A DNA stretch of 25,446 nt from a virus. This document shows positions 1 through 7,033 of this stretch, in pieces. Under the pieces are notes generated by a model. The model did not search any database and was not told the origin of the DNA. It saw only the letters and a program-made list of their open reading frames with translations. Position 1 is the stretch's first letter. Each line of letters starts with the position of its first letter. The position numbers and the translations under genes are program-made. Location: positions 1 to 25,446 of IMG/VR virus record IMGVR_UViG_3300007539_000185. The stretch is one strand, 5' to 3'.

Positions 1-173
1 AAGTCATTACGATACTTATCCCAATAGTAATCAAAGATATCAACCATCTTTTTTGCAAGGGCAACATCATAATGAGACTGTCCTTCTTTTTTATACTCTA
101 TCAAATATGCAGTATAAGGAAGTGATTTATCTTTTGCCTTATCTGGATCACAATCTTCATAAAGAATTTTCAT
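1..173 (-). CDS. Conserved T4-like phage protein, N-terminal part only
   Basis: An open frame starts at an ATG (complement of 171-173) and runs off the left edge with no stop. The visible 57 residues begin MKILYEDCDPDKAKD and end near FDYYWDKYRND. It starts 2 bases after the stop of the upstream gene, so the two are almost certainly co-transcribed and translated in tandem. The charged, aromatic-rich N-terminus resembles small hypothetical proteins common in marine T4-like phages. No catalytic motif is visible and I assign no function. Its C-terminus lies outside the window. Confidence 0.75.
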   Translation of the reverse strand, partial: MKILYEDCDPDKAKDKSLPYTAYLIEYKKEGQSHYDVALAKKMVDIFDYYWDKYRND

Positions 174-175
174 AG

Positions 176-754
176 TTAGCTTCTACCACCCCAATTAATA
201 TCTGGATATGCTTCTGCAATAATTTCTTTTGTGATCTTATACTTATCAGAGAGTTTTTTGTCCTTACAAAGACAAACAATTTCTGCCTCAAGTGGATGCA
301 ATCCCTCAAGAACATTAATAAACATTGTCTCACGACGAATATTACTCATACCATCATTACCACCTTTAACAAAATGATAAAAGTTTTTAAACTCCCTACG
401 AATTGTGGTATGACCATTCTTATCACCTGAACCCATAGAGAAGGAGTCAGTTTCATGCATTCTACGAACCTCTTCATCAATCTTAGTGCTCAGGGTTCCA
501 TTGGACTTTGCCTGATCTTCAAACCCAGAATAAGGAACATCCCCCGCAGGAAGAACAGAAATTACAGTCTCATCAAAATTCCAAATAAAAATTGCTTTTA
601 AAGAGGGATGTTCATATTTTTTGAGAACTTCAATCTTTTTTGCCTTGCTTCTTTGTTTTGATACAAGACTTAGAACTTCAAAAGCAAAAGGATTTCTTGG
701 AAGTTCTAATGATGTTGTACTAGTCGTCGTCTTCTTCTTCGTTGTTGTAGTCAT
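176..754 (-). CDS. Conserved cyanophage protein, probable DUF6433 family
   Basis: This is a soluble protein of 192 residues from the ATG at 754. The frame extends three codons upstream to a TTG at 763, but the ATG is the simpler start. After a Thr/Lys-rich N-terminus, the body shows a pattern I associate with an uncharacterised cyanophage family (DUF6433): an N-terminal helix (FEVLSLVSKQRSKAKKIEVL), a middle region with LPAGDVPYSG, then FVKGGNDGMSNIRRETMF, LEGLHPLEAEIVCLCKDKKL and a C-terminal ITKEIIAEAYP. Its role is unknown. The start overlaps the end of the upstream membrane-protein gene by 35 bases in another frame, implying translational coupling. The family assignment is from memory of the pattern; the coding call is firm. 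Confidence 0.8.
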   Translation of the reverse strand: MTTTTKKKTTTSTTSLELPRNPFAFEVLSLVSKQRSKAKKIEVLKKYEHPSLKAIFIWNFDETVISVLPAGDVPYSGFEDQAKSNGTLSTKIDEEVRRMHETDSFSMGSGDKNGHTTIRREFKNFYHFVKGGNDGMSNIRRETMFINVLEGLHPLEAEIVCLCKDKKLSDKYKITKEIIAEAYPDINWGGRS

Positions 755-944
755 AATTTTCAAAATTAAATGCGATTACTTCATCAGGAATTAAATTACC
801 TTGCTCATCAAACATTTCGGGATGAGGTCTTGGCACTTCCCGATAGTTCATCATATATTCTCTAGCAGTCCAACCAATGAGAGTACCTAGTATTAGAAAC
901 AAAATGGTTAAAAAGGAACCAAAAACTAAACTAACTGCTAACAT
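720..944 (-). CDS. Small single-pass membrane protein, acidic C-terminal tail
   Basis: A 74-residue protein starting at ATG 942-944. Residues about 4-26 (VSLVFGSFLTILFLILGTLI) form one hydrophobic helix, followed by a short basic stretch (REYMMNYREVPRP). The cytosolic-type tail contains HPEMFDEQGNLIPDEVIAF and ends in an Asn/Glu/Asp run. Small proteins with a helix plus a HPEMFDE...IPDE tail recur in marine T4-like phages; no function is known to me. It is preceded by a 191-base structured leader rather than a close upstream gene, unusual for this compact region. Its last codons overlap the next gene. Topology is inferred from the helix and the positive residues after it. Confidence 0.8.
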   Translation of the reverse strand: MLAVSLVFGSFLTILFLILGTLIGWTAREYMMNYREVPRPHPEMFDEQGNLIPDEVIAFNFENYDYNNEEEDDD

Positions 945-1135
945 TGTTCTTGCCTCGGGAAACTACTATTCTTTTCCGTGATTTAATGGAAAATTCGAAA
1001 TAGATGGTGACTTCCCGTCTCAGAAAGCAAACCATCTTTTCGAAGATGATGTGAAATGGTTGCGTCTGCTTTCTTTTACCTCCATTAATTAGAAACTCAA
1101 CACCACGATTAGTGTGGCTATCTGATTTATTTAGG
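945..1135 (-). promoter_or_regulatory. Structured 191-nt leader upstream of the small membrane protein
   Basis: This non-coding stretch can fold, as minus-strand RNA, into three successive elements. Nearest the upstream gene is a small CCAC/GTGG hairpin. The second pairs AGAAAGCA (1067-1074) with TGCTTTCT (1022-1029) and AACCAT (1056-1061) with ATGGTT (1030-1035), with a 5-nt bulge. The third, ending about 11 nt before the ATG, is an extended hairpin: CGGGAA (1012-1017) with TTCCCG (956-961), CTATT (999-1003) with AATAG (966-970), and TTTTCC (988-993) with GGAAAA (972-977). An out-of-frame GTG-initiated reading frame across it (931-1185) is not convincing as protein. A riboswitch, a translational control element or a small RNA are all possible. 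Confidence 0.55.
1128..1135 (-). promoter_or_regulatory. Possible T4-type late promoter core CCTAAATA
   Basis: CCTAAATA on the minus strand directly abuts the TGA stop of the glutaredoxin gene. It matches the last six bases of the T4 late consensus TATAAATA and resembles the other cores in this window. If used, it would produce a transcript starting with the structured leader at 945-1135. It is the weakest of the series. Confidence 0.4.
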
Positions 1136-1381
1136 TCAGGATTTGATGACCTGTTGTTCTCTGAGGAATTTGATTGTGTCAACACACCCTCCTATTTTTT
1201 TATCGTCACAGATTATTTGAGGAAAAGTTGAACCTTCTCCAAAGATATCATAAAATTCTTCCTTTGAAAAATCTTTTCCAAGATTAAAAGAAACAAATTT
1301 ACTTCCTGTTAATTCTAACACTTGTTTAACCTTATAGCAATAAGGGCAATCATCTTTTGCGTATACAGTAAAATTCATCAT
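1136..1381 (-). CDS. Glutaredoxin
   Basis: An 81-residue thiol-disulfide oxidoreductase. The dithiol active site CPYC is at residues 12-15 (DDCPYCYKVKQVLEL). The cis-proline motif TFPQI and the glutathione-binding GGCVD near residues 64-68 complete the glutaredoxin pattern, and the length is right for a single compact domain. In phage infection such proteins usually supply electrons to ribonucleotide reductase; that role is inferred, as no reductase gene is in the window. Two consecutive ATG codons (1379-1381 and 1376-1378) could start it. It lies 36 bases after the TPR/FkbM gene and before the structured leader. Confidence 0.93.
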   Translation of the reverse strand: MMNFTVYAKDDCPYCYKVKQVLELTGSKFVSFNLGKDFSKEEFYDIFGEGSTFPQIICDDKKIGGCVDTIKFLREQQVIKS

Positions 1382-1417
1382 TAATCTTTTTATTATATAT
1401 TGTTTGATAAAAAAGTT

Positions 1418-3310
1418 TTATTCTTCATCTTTGATTCTAACATACACTTGATTGTATCCAAGATTAACATCCTTTTCATATCCAATATCATTCATATATT
1501 TTTCATAGTCTAATTTATTCTGATAATTTTCCAAAACAATTACCTTTGGTTTATATTTTACATGATTAAATCCCTGAAGCACTTCCATTTCCCATCCCTC
1601 AACATCGATGGAAAGAATATCAATAGATTTGGCATCTATTTTTTTAAGAAGAGTGTCTAATTTTATTGTTTTAACTTCTATGGTTTCTTGAGTATTATGT
1701 TTTGGAACTCCTTCATATCTAATTCCAAGTGAAGAAAAACTGACTCCATCATTTTCTTCAGAATACCAATCATCATTATTTAAATTAACAGTAAATTTTG
1801 ACTTTCCGTTTTTGTTATAACAGGCATACTGATATATTTCACTTCCCTCTTTTTGATGTTGCTCAACAAATTTGGGATTTGGATCGACACAAATTGTTCT
1901 CCAACCATTATTTCTAAAATGTTTAGAAGAACTAATGAATGTTGGTGGACCAGCACCAACTTCAACCATAGTTCCCTGATAAGAAAAATCAGAGAAGAAT
2001 TTTGTTCTTATATATCGATCTGTTTCAAATTCTGCATAATAATCTCCAGAGAACATATAATCATCAACTTTATTAATCTTATCAGATTTATCACTCATCA
2101 TGTTAAGTATATTTTCATCCACAAAATCTGGATGAACCCACCAGTCTTCAAATGGTGTTTTATCATCTGGAGATATGTCACCAACAACCATGACATACCC
2201 CTTCGACTTCAAATACTCTCTAGATTTTTCTCTATATGATTTATAGTTACTATTGTAAAAATCATGTTCATACGTGATCACTCTAAATTTATATTTGTCA
2301 AAAGGAATTTTCAAAAGCACTTCATAAGTTGCATCTGGAGGATCAATATCTAATTGAAGATAATCAATAACTTCATCCTTATAATACTCATTTATTAATT
2401 GACTATAATCTATTTTAGTGGCATCGGCACAAATTGTACTGGTTTTTTTACGTGCTTCACGATACTGCTTAGAAAATTCTTCATTAAATTCTATTGAGAC
2501 ACCACACCAACCAAAACCTTCTTCCAAAAGAGCAGTATTATTTCCAAAGTAAGGTCTCGATCCTCCAATTTCAAGAAAACATCCATTTCTTTTTCCATTT
2601 AACATAGAAAGAACAAACAAATCTTGATAGACCTGAGCATAATTTTTTTCAATATTTTCAGATCCAGAAAATTTATATCTCAAGGAATTCAGTTTTTCTT
2701 TATTATATGGAATTGGATCATGCCAAACATAATTTTCATTTTTAATCCTACCCTTAAATAATCTTTCAATATTACTATCAACAGCTTGCATATGTATAGT
2801 ATCAATGTGATACTCCGTTTTTAGTTTTTGATGAAGAGTGCAGGACTCATCACACAATCCACAATGCCATGCTGAGACAGCTTTTTCAAAAACAATCCCA
2901 TAAAATCCGGGATATCCAACATCAATTTCCAATGATTCACAATTTTTATCACATATTTTTTCACCTATTGATGCAATTAAGTATGAATCTTGATAATTCT
3001 TTTCTCTCTCATAAAATCTAGAAAGAAGAAAGTAACCTTCTGGTCTAGATGGAAGCATTGATATTGCATTTTTTAACATTCCCCTCACAGAATTACTACG
3101 ACAACCCTGAAGGTCAAAGCAATTTGCCGCAGCCAATAAACATGTGTATGCAAGTTTTTGATCTTCGGTTCTTTCAGATGTTCTAATGTAATATGAAACT
3201 GCAGAAGCAGTTTGATCTATAGAAAAATAATAATTTCCAAGTTGAAAATTAATATCAGGATCTTCTGGGTTTTTGATAAAACCATTCAGAAGTTTTTGTA
3301 AGTCATTCAT
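1418..3310 (-). CDS. TPR-like protein with two FkbM-type methyltransferase domains
   Basis: A 630-residue protein in three parts. Residues about 1-180 are helical with TPR-like spacing (NFQLGNYYFSIDQTASAVSY, RPEGYFLLSRFYEREKNYQD). Residues about 224-395 form a first class I methyltransferase-like domain, with VYQDLFVL, a glycine motif CFLEIGGSRP (244-253) and YLQLDIDPPDATYEVL. Residues about 440-627 form a second, more canonical FkbM domain, with MVEVGAGPP (448-456), VDPNP (475-479) and DILSIDVEGWEMEVLQGF (564-581). FkbM enzymes O-methylate sugars and other hydroxyl groups; the substrate here is unknown. Its ATG overlaps the TGA of the radical-SAM gene (ATGA at 3307-3310), so the pair is translationally coupled. 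The first domain is divergent and may be inactive. Confidence 0.85.
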   Translation of the reverse strand: MNDLQKLLNGFIKNPEDPDINFQLGNYYFSIDQTASAVSYYIRTSERTEDQKLAYTCLLAAANCFDLQGCRSNSVRGMLKNAISMLPSRPEGYFLLSRFYEREKNYQDSYLIASIGEKICDKNCESLEIDVGYPGFYGIVFEKAVSAWHCGLCDESCTLHQKLKTEYHIDTIHMQAVDSNIERLFKGRIKNENYVWHDPIPYNKEKLNSLRYKFSGSENIEKNYAQVYQDLFVLSMLNGKRNGCFLEIGGSRPYFGNNTALLEEGFGWCGVSIEFNEEFSKQYREARKKTSTICADATKIDYSQLINEYYKDEVIDYLQLDIDPPDATYEVLLKIPFDKYKFRVITYEHDFYNSNYKSYREKSREYLKSKGYVMVVGDISPDDKTPFEDWWVHPDFVDENILNMMSDKSDKINKVDDYMFSGDYYAEFETDRYIRTKFFSDFSYQGTMVEVGAGPPTFISSSKHFRNNGWRTICVDPNPKFVEQHQKEGSEIYQYACYNKNGKSKFTVNLNNDDWYSEENDGVSFSSLGIRYEGVPKHNTQETIEVKTIKLDTLLKKIDAKSIDILSIDVEGWEMEVLQGFNHVKYKPKVIVLENYQNKLDYEKYMNDIGYEKDVNLGYNQVYVRIKDEE

Positions 3311-5142
3311 TTTGGATCAACTCCATTTATACAAAATCTACAAAGATTAAAGCAACTGTTATCTTTTGGAATTACATCCTCAAAACTTTGATCTAACAAA
3401 TTGCCTAATATGTGTTCAAGATTATAGTCTTGGCAACACAAAGAAACATCACCATTAGGAAGAACCACATTATGATAGAGTTTTTCCAGACATCCACATG
3501 TTTTTTCTTTTTCTCCGTGATAAAACGATTTATATTGATCTTTTTTATTCAATAACTCCGGTTTTAAAATACTTTCACGGGATAAATTTCCAGCTCTGTC
3601 CCACATATCATGAACGTGAGCCTTAGAAAAAACATGACTGACAGAATCATGAACTTCACCCATAGCTACTACATTAAAGTTTTGTATTTTATCACGAAGT
3701 TCTCCAAATCTTTCAACGACTTTAATATATCGATCTGTTATGGGATGCTTCGCATTTCTTTCTCTATCGGGAAGATGAAAAGTAAATCCCCCATTTGGTT
3801 CTCCGGCAAAAGGAATATCTTTAATTCTTTCAATATCATCCAATTTCATTCCTATTCCTGTAGTAAAAACAGAAACTGGATGTCCCATTTCATGAGCATA
3901 TAAAAGCATGTCAGTACAATTTGGATTCAACCAAGGTTCAGTAAATCCTGCAAATGTAATTCTGACTTCCTTTGGTATTTTATCAATACACTTTTTAAAG
4001 TTATCAAGACTCAAAAATCTTTCACCTTTATAAGATTTTTGAAGAGTTCTTTGTGGGCAGAATACACAATCAACAACACATCCGGTTTCGGTATTAATCG
4101 AAGTTGTAAATTCCATTGTTGGGAATGGAGTTTTTTTCCAATCATCATTTCGTTTTACTTTCAAATCCCCAAACATTTCTTCAAGAACTTTTTCATGAAA
4201 CTTGAGAAGGTAAGCAGCATTATCTTGAAACCCGAAAGTCATTAAGAAATCATCTTCTTTTTGCGCCAATCCAATACAGAACTCTACATGACCTCCCATG
4301 ATTGAGAAAGGATCTGTCCATTTAATAAGATTAAATTCTTTATCCCAAAGTAAAAATCTATGTGTATAAACGGCATCTTTTCTGCCAGTTTCACTTTTAA
4401 ATAATGAAACATCATGAGTGACTGCAACATAATAATCTTTCCAAGGAATAAGTTGCGATCCTCCACGAGTATCTGCACCAATGCGTGGACTTTTTTCTAA
4501 GAATACAGTTTCGGAAGTTCCAGTTTCCGGATTCACCTTGACAACTTCCGTTGGATTTGACCACTTAACATAGTGATATGGTTTATCTAAAACTGGCATC
4601 CAATTTTTTTCACAATATGAATTTGGATTATTTGGAGGTTCAATTCTAACCCTAGAAAGTTCCTTTACCTCATCCTCACGAATATCAATCTCGCACAATT
4701 CCATGCGTCCAGTTCCTTTGGTATCAAGATCTCTCCTAACACCAGAAGTATACATTTTTCCTTCCCACTCAAATATGCGGGCATCCTCAAGACCAACAAA
4801 TTCCCAAAGTTCTTTCTCCGGAAAACTTGATGTGTCTATTTTAGTAATGCGAGAAACATTATATTCATCATCTAGTTCCAGATAATAATTCCAAGTTCTC
4901 AATTTAATATCATTCTCTGGATGAAGATAAGTCAAAGGACCATACGGATGTTGAAAAATCTTTTTTTCTGAATGATAAAATGTATAGTTTACGGCTCTTA
5001 AAATTACAATTAATTTGCCATTGTGATTTAAAATCGATGGGTTCATCAATCCCAATCCCTGATTCATATAAGCAGGGATAATTAATGGTTTTATAATTCC
5101 ACCATGACTCAATACAGTTTGTGCAAAATTCATATGTCCCAT
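3307..5142 (-). CDS. Beta-propeller (GH130-like) fused to a radical SAM/SPASM-like enzyme
   Basis: A 611-residue protein from ATG 5140-5142; a TTG lies one codon upstream and another ATG at 5131-5133. Residues about 20-325 show repeating strand motifs typical of five-bladed glycosidase-like propellers: LMNPSIL, FVGLEDARIFEWEGKMY, CEKNWMPV, GGSQLIPW, THRFLLWDKEFNL and HVEFCIGLA. Residues about 340-500 carry a radical SAM signature, CVVDCVFC at about 355-362 (CX3CX2C), followed by ITFAGFTEPWLNP. The C-terminus has further cysteines (about 549, 551, 569, 570, 597, 601, 604) in a SPASM-like arrangement, with LPNGDVSLCCQDY. Radical SAM enzymes cleave S-adenosylmethionine for radical chemistry on peptides, sugars or cofactors. 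The substrate is unknown; the sugar-type propeller and neighbouring methyltransferase suggest glycan or glycoprotein modification. Confidence 0.85.
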   Translation of the reverse strand: MGHMNFAQTVLSHGGIIKPLIIPAYMNQGLGLMNPSILNHNGKLIVILRAVNYTFYHSEKKIFQHPYGPLTYLHPENDIKLRTWNYYLELDDEYNVSRITKIDTSSFPEKELWEFVGLEDARIFEWEGKMYTSGVRRDLDTKGTGRMELCEIDIREDEVKELSRVRIEPPNNPNSYCEKNWMPVLDKPYHYVKWSNPTEVVKVNPETGTSETVFLEKSPRIGADTRGGSQLIPWKDYYVAVTHDVSLFKSETGRKDAVYTHRFLLWDKEFNLIKWTDPFSIMGGHVEFCIGLAQKEDDFLMTFGFQDNAAYLLKFHEKVLEEMFGDLKVKRNDDWKKTPFPTMEFTTSINTETGCVVDCVFCPQRTLQKSYKGERFLSLDNFKKCIDKIPKEVRITFAGFTEPWLNPNCTDMLLYAHEMGHPVSVFTTGIGMKLDDIERIKDIPFAGEPNGGFTFHLPDRERNAKHPITDRYIKVVERFGELRDKIQNFNVVAMGEVHDSVSHVFSKAHVHDMWDRAGNLSRESILKPELLNKKDQYKSFYHGEKEKTCGCLEKLYHNVVLPNGDVSLCCQDYNLEHILGNLLDQSFEDVIPKDNSCFNLCRFCINGVDPK

Positions 5143-5178
5143 CAAAAAATATTTTGTATGATAAAATCACTTCTATAT

Positions 5179-5189
5179 ATTATACCACA
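5179..5189 (-). promoter_or_regulatory. Extended -10 promoter TGTGGTATAAT
   Basis: The minus strand reads TGTGGTATAAT at 5189-5179, a very good extended -10 element of the T4 early-promoter type, about 37 bases before the ATG of the radical-SAM gene. No good -35 was found. It would drive the radical-SAM and TPR/FkbM pair by host sigma-70 polymerase, unlike the late promoters elsewhere in the window. Confidence 0.5.
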
Positions 5190-5199
5190 ATGATACCGC

Positions 5200-5781
5200 A
5201 TGACTTCATCATTTGCAAAGAAAGGTTGGCATTATATACCAGACATTATTAGTAAACAAGAAGCAATACAAATTAAATATCAGAATCTAATGGGTGCGAT
5301 TCATGATCTTGGAGGTCTTAAAACTCATTATGATCCTGAAAGAGGAAATGTGATGTGTTGTTATGCTCCAGAGTCCTCCACATTTGTTGTGAAGAGAATG
5401 AAACCTATTCTTGAAGAACTACTTGGAGAGGAACTCATTCCATCATATTGGTTTACTACAACATATCATAATAAAGGATGGATGAATTGTCACACTGACA
5501 GACCTTCATGTGAGGTCTCTGTAACGATGAATATCTGTGGTGATGCAGAGTGGCCTATTAAACTTAAAGACCTCACAGGGAAGCGTAGAGAGGTCGTTAC
5601 ACCTGTTGGACATGGTGTTGCATATCTTGGAACTATCGTCCCTCACTGGAGGTCACCACTACGAACACATAAGAACGATAGGTTTATGCAACTCTTTCTA
5701 CACTATGTCAGAAAGAATGGTGAGTATGCTGACTATGCTTATGATAGGAATGAGAAGTGTTATTCCTTACTCACCAGGTAA
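5200..5781 (+). CDS. 2-oxoglutarate/Fe(II)-dependent oxygenase-like protein
   Basis: The only plus-strand gene: 193 residues from ATG 5200-5202. Metal-binding candidates are His98 and Asp100 in NCHTDRPSCEVSVTMNI, and His149 in IVPHWRSPL. Arg161 in DRFMQLFLHY is placed to bind 2-oxoglutarate. This HxD...H plus Arg pattern within a predicted beta-rich core is that of Fe(II)/2OG dioxygenases, which hydroxylate proteins or small molecules; the substrate cannot be read. It diverges from the radical-SAM gene across 57 bases and converges with the tail-chaperone gene, overlapping its end by 15 bases (5767-5781). Its isolated orientation suggests separate acquisition or timing. An out-of-frame ATG at 5190 is not the start. 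Confidence 0.8.
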   Translation: MTSSFAKKGWHYIPDIISKQEAIQIKYQNLMGAIHDLGGLKTHYDPERGNVMCCYAPESSTFVVKRMKPILEELLGEELIPSYWFTTTYHNKGWMNCHTDRPSCEVSVTMNICGDAEWPIKLKDLTGKRREVVTPVGHGVAYLGTIVPHWRSPLRTHKNDRFMQLFLHYVRKNGEYADYAYDRNEKCYSLLTR

Positions 5782-6330
5782 TTCTGCTTCAGGTTCTTCC
5801 ACAACATTTGGATCATTAATCATCGGAATTTGAGTTACTTGTGCCAGATATTCTGCATTACTTACAGAAACTGCAACTGGTGCATCAGGAAGAGTAAGTG
5901 GAAATTCAGAACCATTTGGAAGATTTCTTAAAGAAGTTCTCCAGGTTGTAAATTCTGATGACAGAGCAACACCTGTCTCCAATGATTTTGTGACAATCCA
6001 ATCAGTCTCGGACAGAAGTTTATCTCGAATACTTCTTACCTCAACATATCTTTTTGTTTCTTGTGCGGTATCATAAGTAGCAATCTCAGCATCCCATTCT
6101 GCTTGAGTCAGAATCTCAAGACCATCTTCTTCTGTGATGGTAGTATCATCAGGGCAGGTTGATAAGCAAAAAGGAATACCATTACTATCAGTTATTCTAT
6201 GAACGATCTCAAGACCTGCGATATTAGGAGCCACATATCCAAATCTGGGACGACTCCACATTAATGGAGAAATCGCAAAGACACTGGTATTATCTCTATC
6301 TACCCAATAATGTTTTAAAAGTTGTGTCAT
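5767..6330 (-). CDS. Probable tail-fibre assembly chaperone (phage tail assembly chaperone-like)
   Basis: A 187-residue protein. Residues about 95-145 (RSIRDKLLSETDWIVTKSLE through SEFTTWRTSLRNLP) match the helix pattern of tail-fibre assembly chaperones, where R..RD.LL..TDW is followed by W...R..LR.LP. The N-terminal half (HYWVDRDNTSVFAI, FGYVAPNIAGLEIVHRI) is beta-rich, and the C-terminus is acidic and proline-rich. Such chaperones help fold and oligomerise adhesive fibre tips and are encoded next to the fibres. It starts 6 bases after the P4H-like gene, so it is co-transcribed. Its end overlaps the convergent plus-strand gene by 15 bases, leaving no room for a terminator. Assignment rests on the short helical motif. 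Confidence 0.65.
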   Translation of the reverse strand: MTQLLKHYWVDRDNTSVFAISPLMWSRPRFGYVAPNIAGLEIVHRITDSNGIPFCLSTCPDDTTITEEDGLEILTQAEWDAEIATYDTAQETKRYVEVRSIRDKLLSETDWIVTKSLETGVALSSEFTTWRTSLRNLPNGSEFPLTLPDAPVAVSVSNAEYLAQVTQIPMINDPNVVEEPEAELPGE

Positions 6331-6336
6331 TTTAAA

Positions 6337-6996
6337 TTAATAGACCTCTATTCCATATTTATCTGCAATCTGTTTATCTTGCTCATCCTTTGTTGGAACT
6401 CCTTTTACTCTCATCCAACAAACACTGACGATTCTCTCACCAGATTTAACTGGTTCTACTCCATGCAGATAATGATGTGTTGATGGGAATGCAATCAGAA
6501 GACCTGGTTCTGGTTTAATACAAATTCTATGATTTGGAAATACAAACTCCCCACCCTCAAAATCATCATTTAAAAATAAAACAGTAGAAATATCTCTATC
6601 AATAGATTTTTTCCATTGCTTTGTTCCATCAGGATTTACCCATAATGCTTCACCATCATAGTGAGGTTTATAGTGTCCTCCTTCTCTATAATATAATAAC
6701 TGGGGAACTTCACTATCGTTGATATAAAAATCATAAAAAGGATTGATGACATTATATACCATATCATCATAAAGAGATTTAATGTCTGCCATGATTGGTT
6801 GTATATCGGCACACTCTACATCTCTTACATTTGGATCTACTTTTGATTCATCCCGTTTTGTTTCATTTGATTTTTCGGCATCATAAACACCCATCCTCAT
6901 TTTGGGTGCCTTCTTTACATATTCTGTGAGATATTTACATCCTTCCTTTGTTACAACATTTGGTTGAATAAGGATATTACCAAGTAAATGATTCAT
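6337..6996 (-). CDS. Prolyl 4-hydroxylase-like 2OG-Fe(II) oxygenase
   Basis: A 219-residue protein with the complete motif set of the P4H-like family. His112 and Asp114 lie in GGHYKPHYDGE, the distal His178 in FPSTHHYLHGVEPV, and the 2OG-binding Arg188 in SGERIVSVCWMR. The strand FEGGEFVFPNHRICIKPEPG between them is also diagnostic. The reaction is oxidative decarboxylation of 2-oxoglutarate coupled to substrate hydroxylation. Family members act on proline or other residues of proteins, but the phage substrate is unknown. It follows the largest kelch-like gene with its own late promoter at 7025-7032 and precedes the chaperone gene by 6 bases. No strong Shine-Dalgarno is visible. Confidence 0.92.
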   Translation of the reverse strand: MNHLLGNILIQPNVVTKEGCKYLTEYVKKAPKMRMGVYDAEKSNETKRDESKVDPNVRDVECADIQPIMADIKSLYDDMVYNVINPFYDFYINDSEVPQLLYYREGGHYKPHYDGEALWVNPDGTKQWKKSIDRDISTVLFLNDDFEGGEFVFPNHRICIKPEPGLLIAFPSTHHYLHGVEPVKSGERIVSVCWMRVKGVPTKDEQDKQIADKYGIEVY

Positions 6997-7024
6997 TCAA
7001 ACTCAATTTCTCAATCTTTAAAAA

Positions 7025-7032
7025 TATTTAGT
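7025..7032 (-). promoter_or_regulatory. Late promoter core ACTAAATA
   Basis: ACTAAATA on the minus strand begins one base after the TGA stop of the kelch-like gene and lies 29 bases before the ATG of the P4H-like gene. The same octamer occurs at 9668-9675 and 14155-14162, again just before gene starts, which supports a shared late-promoter function. Confidence 0.55.
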
Positions 7033-7033
7033 A

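Noticed and set aside
956-1017. Resemblance of CGGGAAGT and CCCGAGG in the leader to the glutamine riboswitch (glnA/downstream-peptide) core
   Set aside because: The outer stem and the conserved core spacing do not fit. The CGGGAA and TTCCCG segments pair with each other here instead of forming the three-way junction.
931-1185. An 84-codon reading frame on the minus strand across the gap before the membrane-protein gene
   Set aside because: It starts at a GTG inside the glutaredoxin gene and overlaps the next gene start. Its product is a low-complexity Ser/Asn/Arg/Lys sequence, and the DNA is better explained by paired RNA stems.
5190-5240. An earlier ATG at 5190 for the plus-strand oxygenase
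   Set aside because: It is in another frame and does not lead into the oxygenase sequence; the start at 5200 does.
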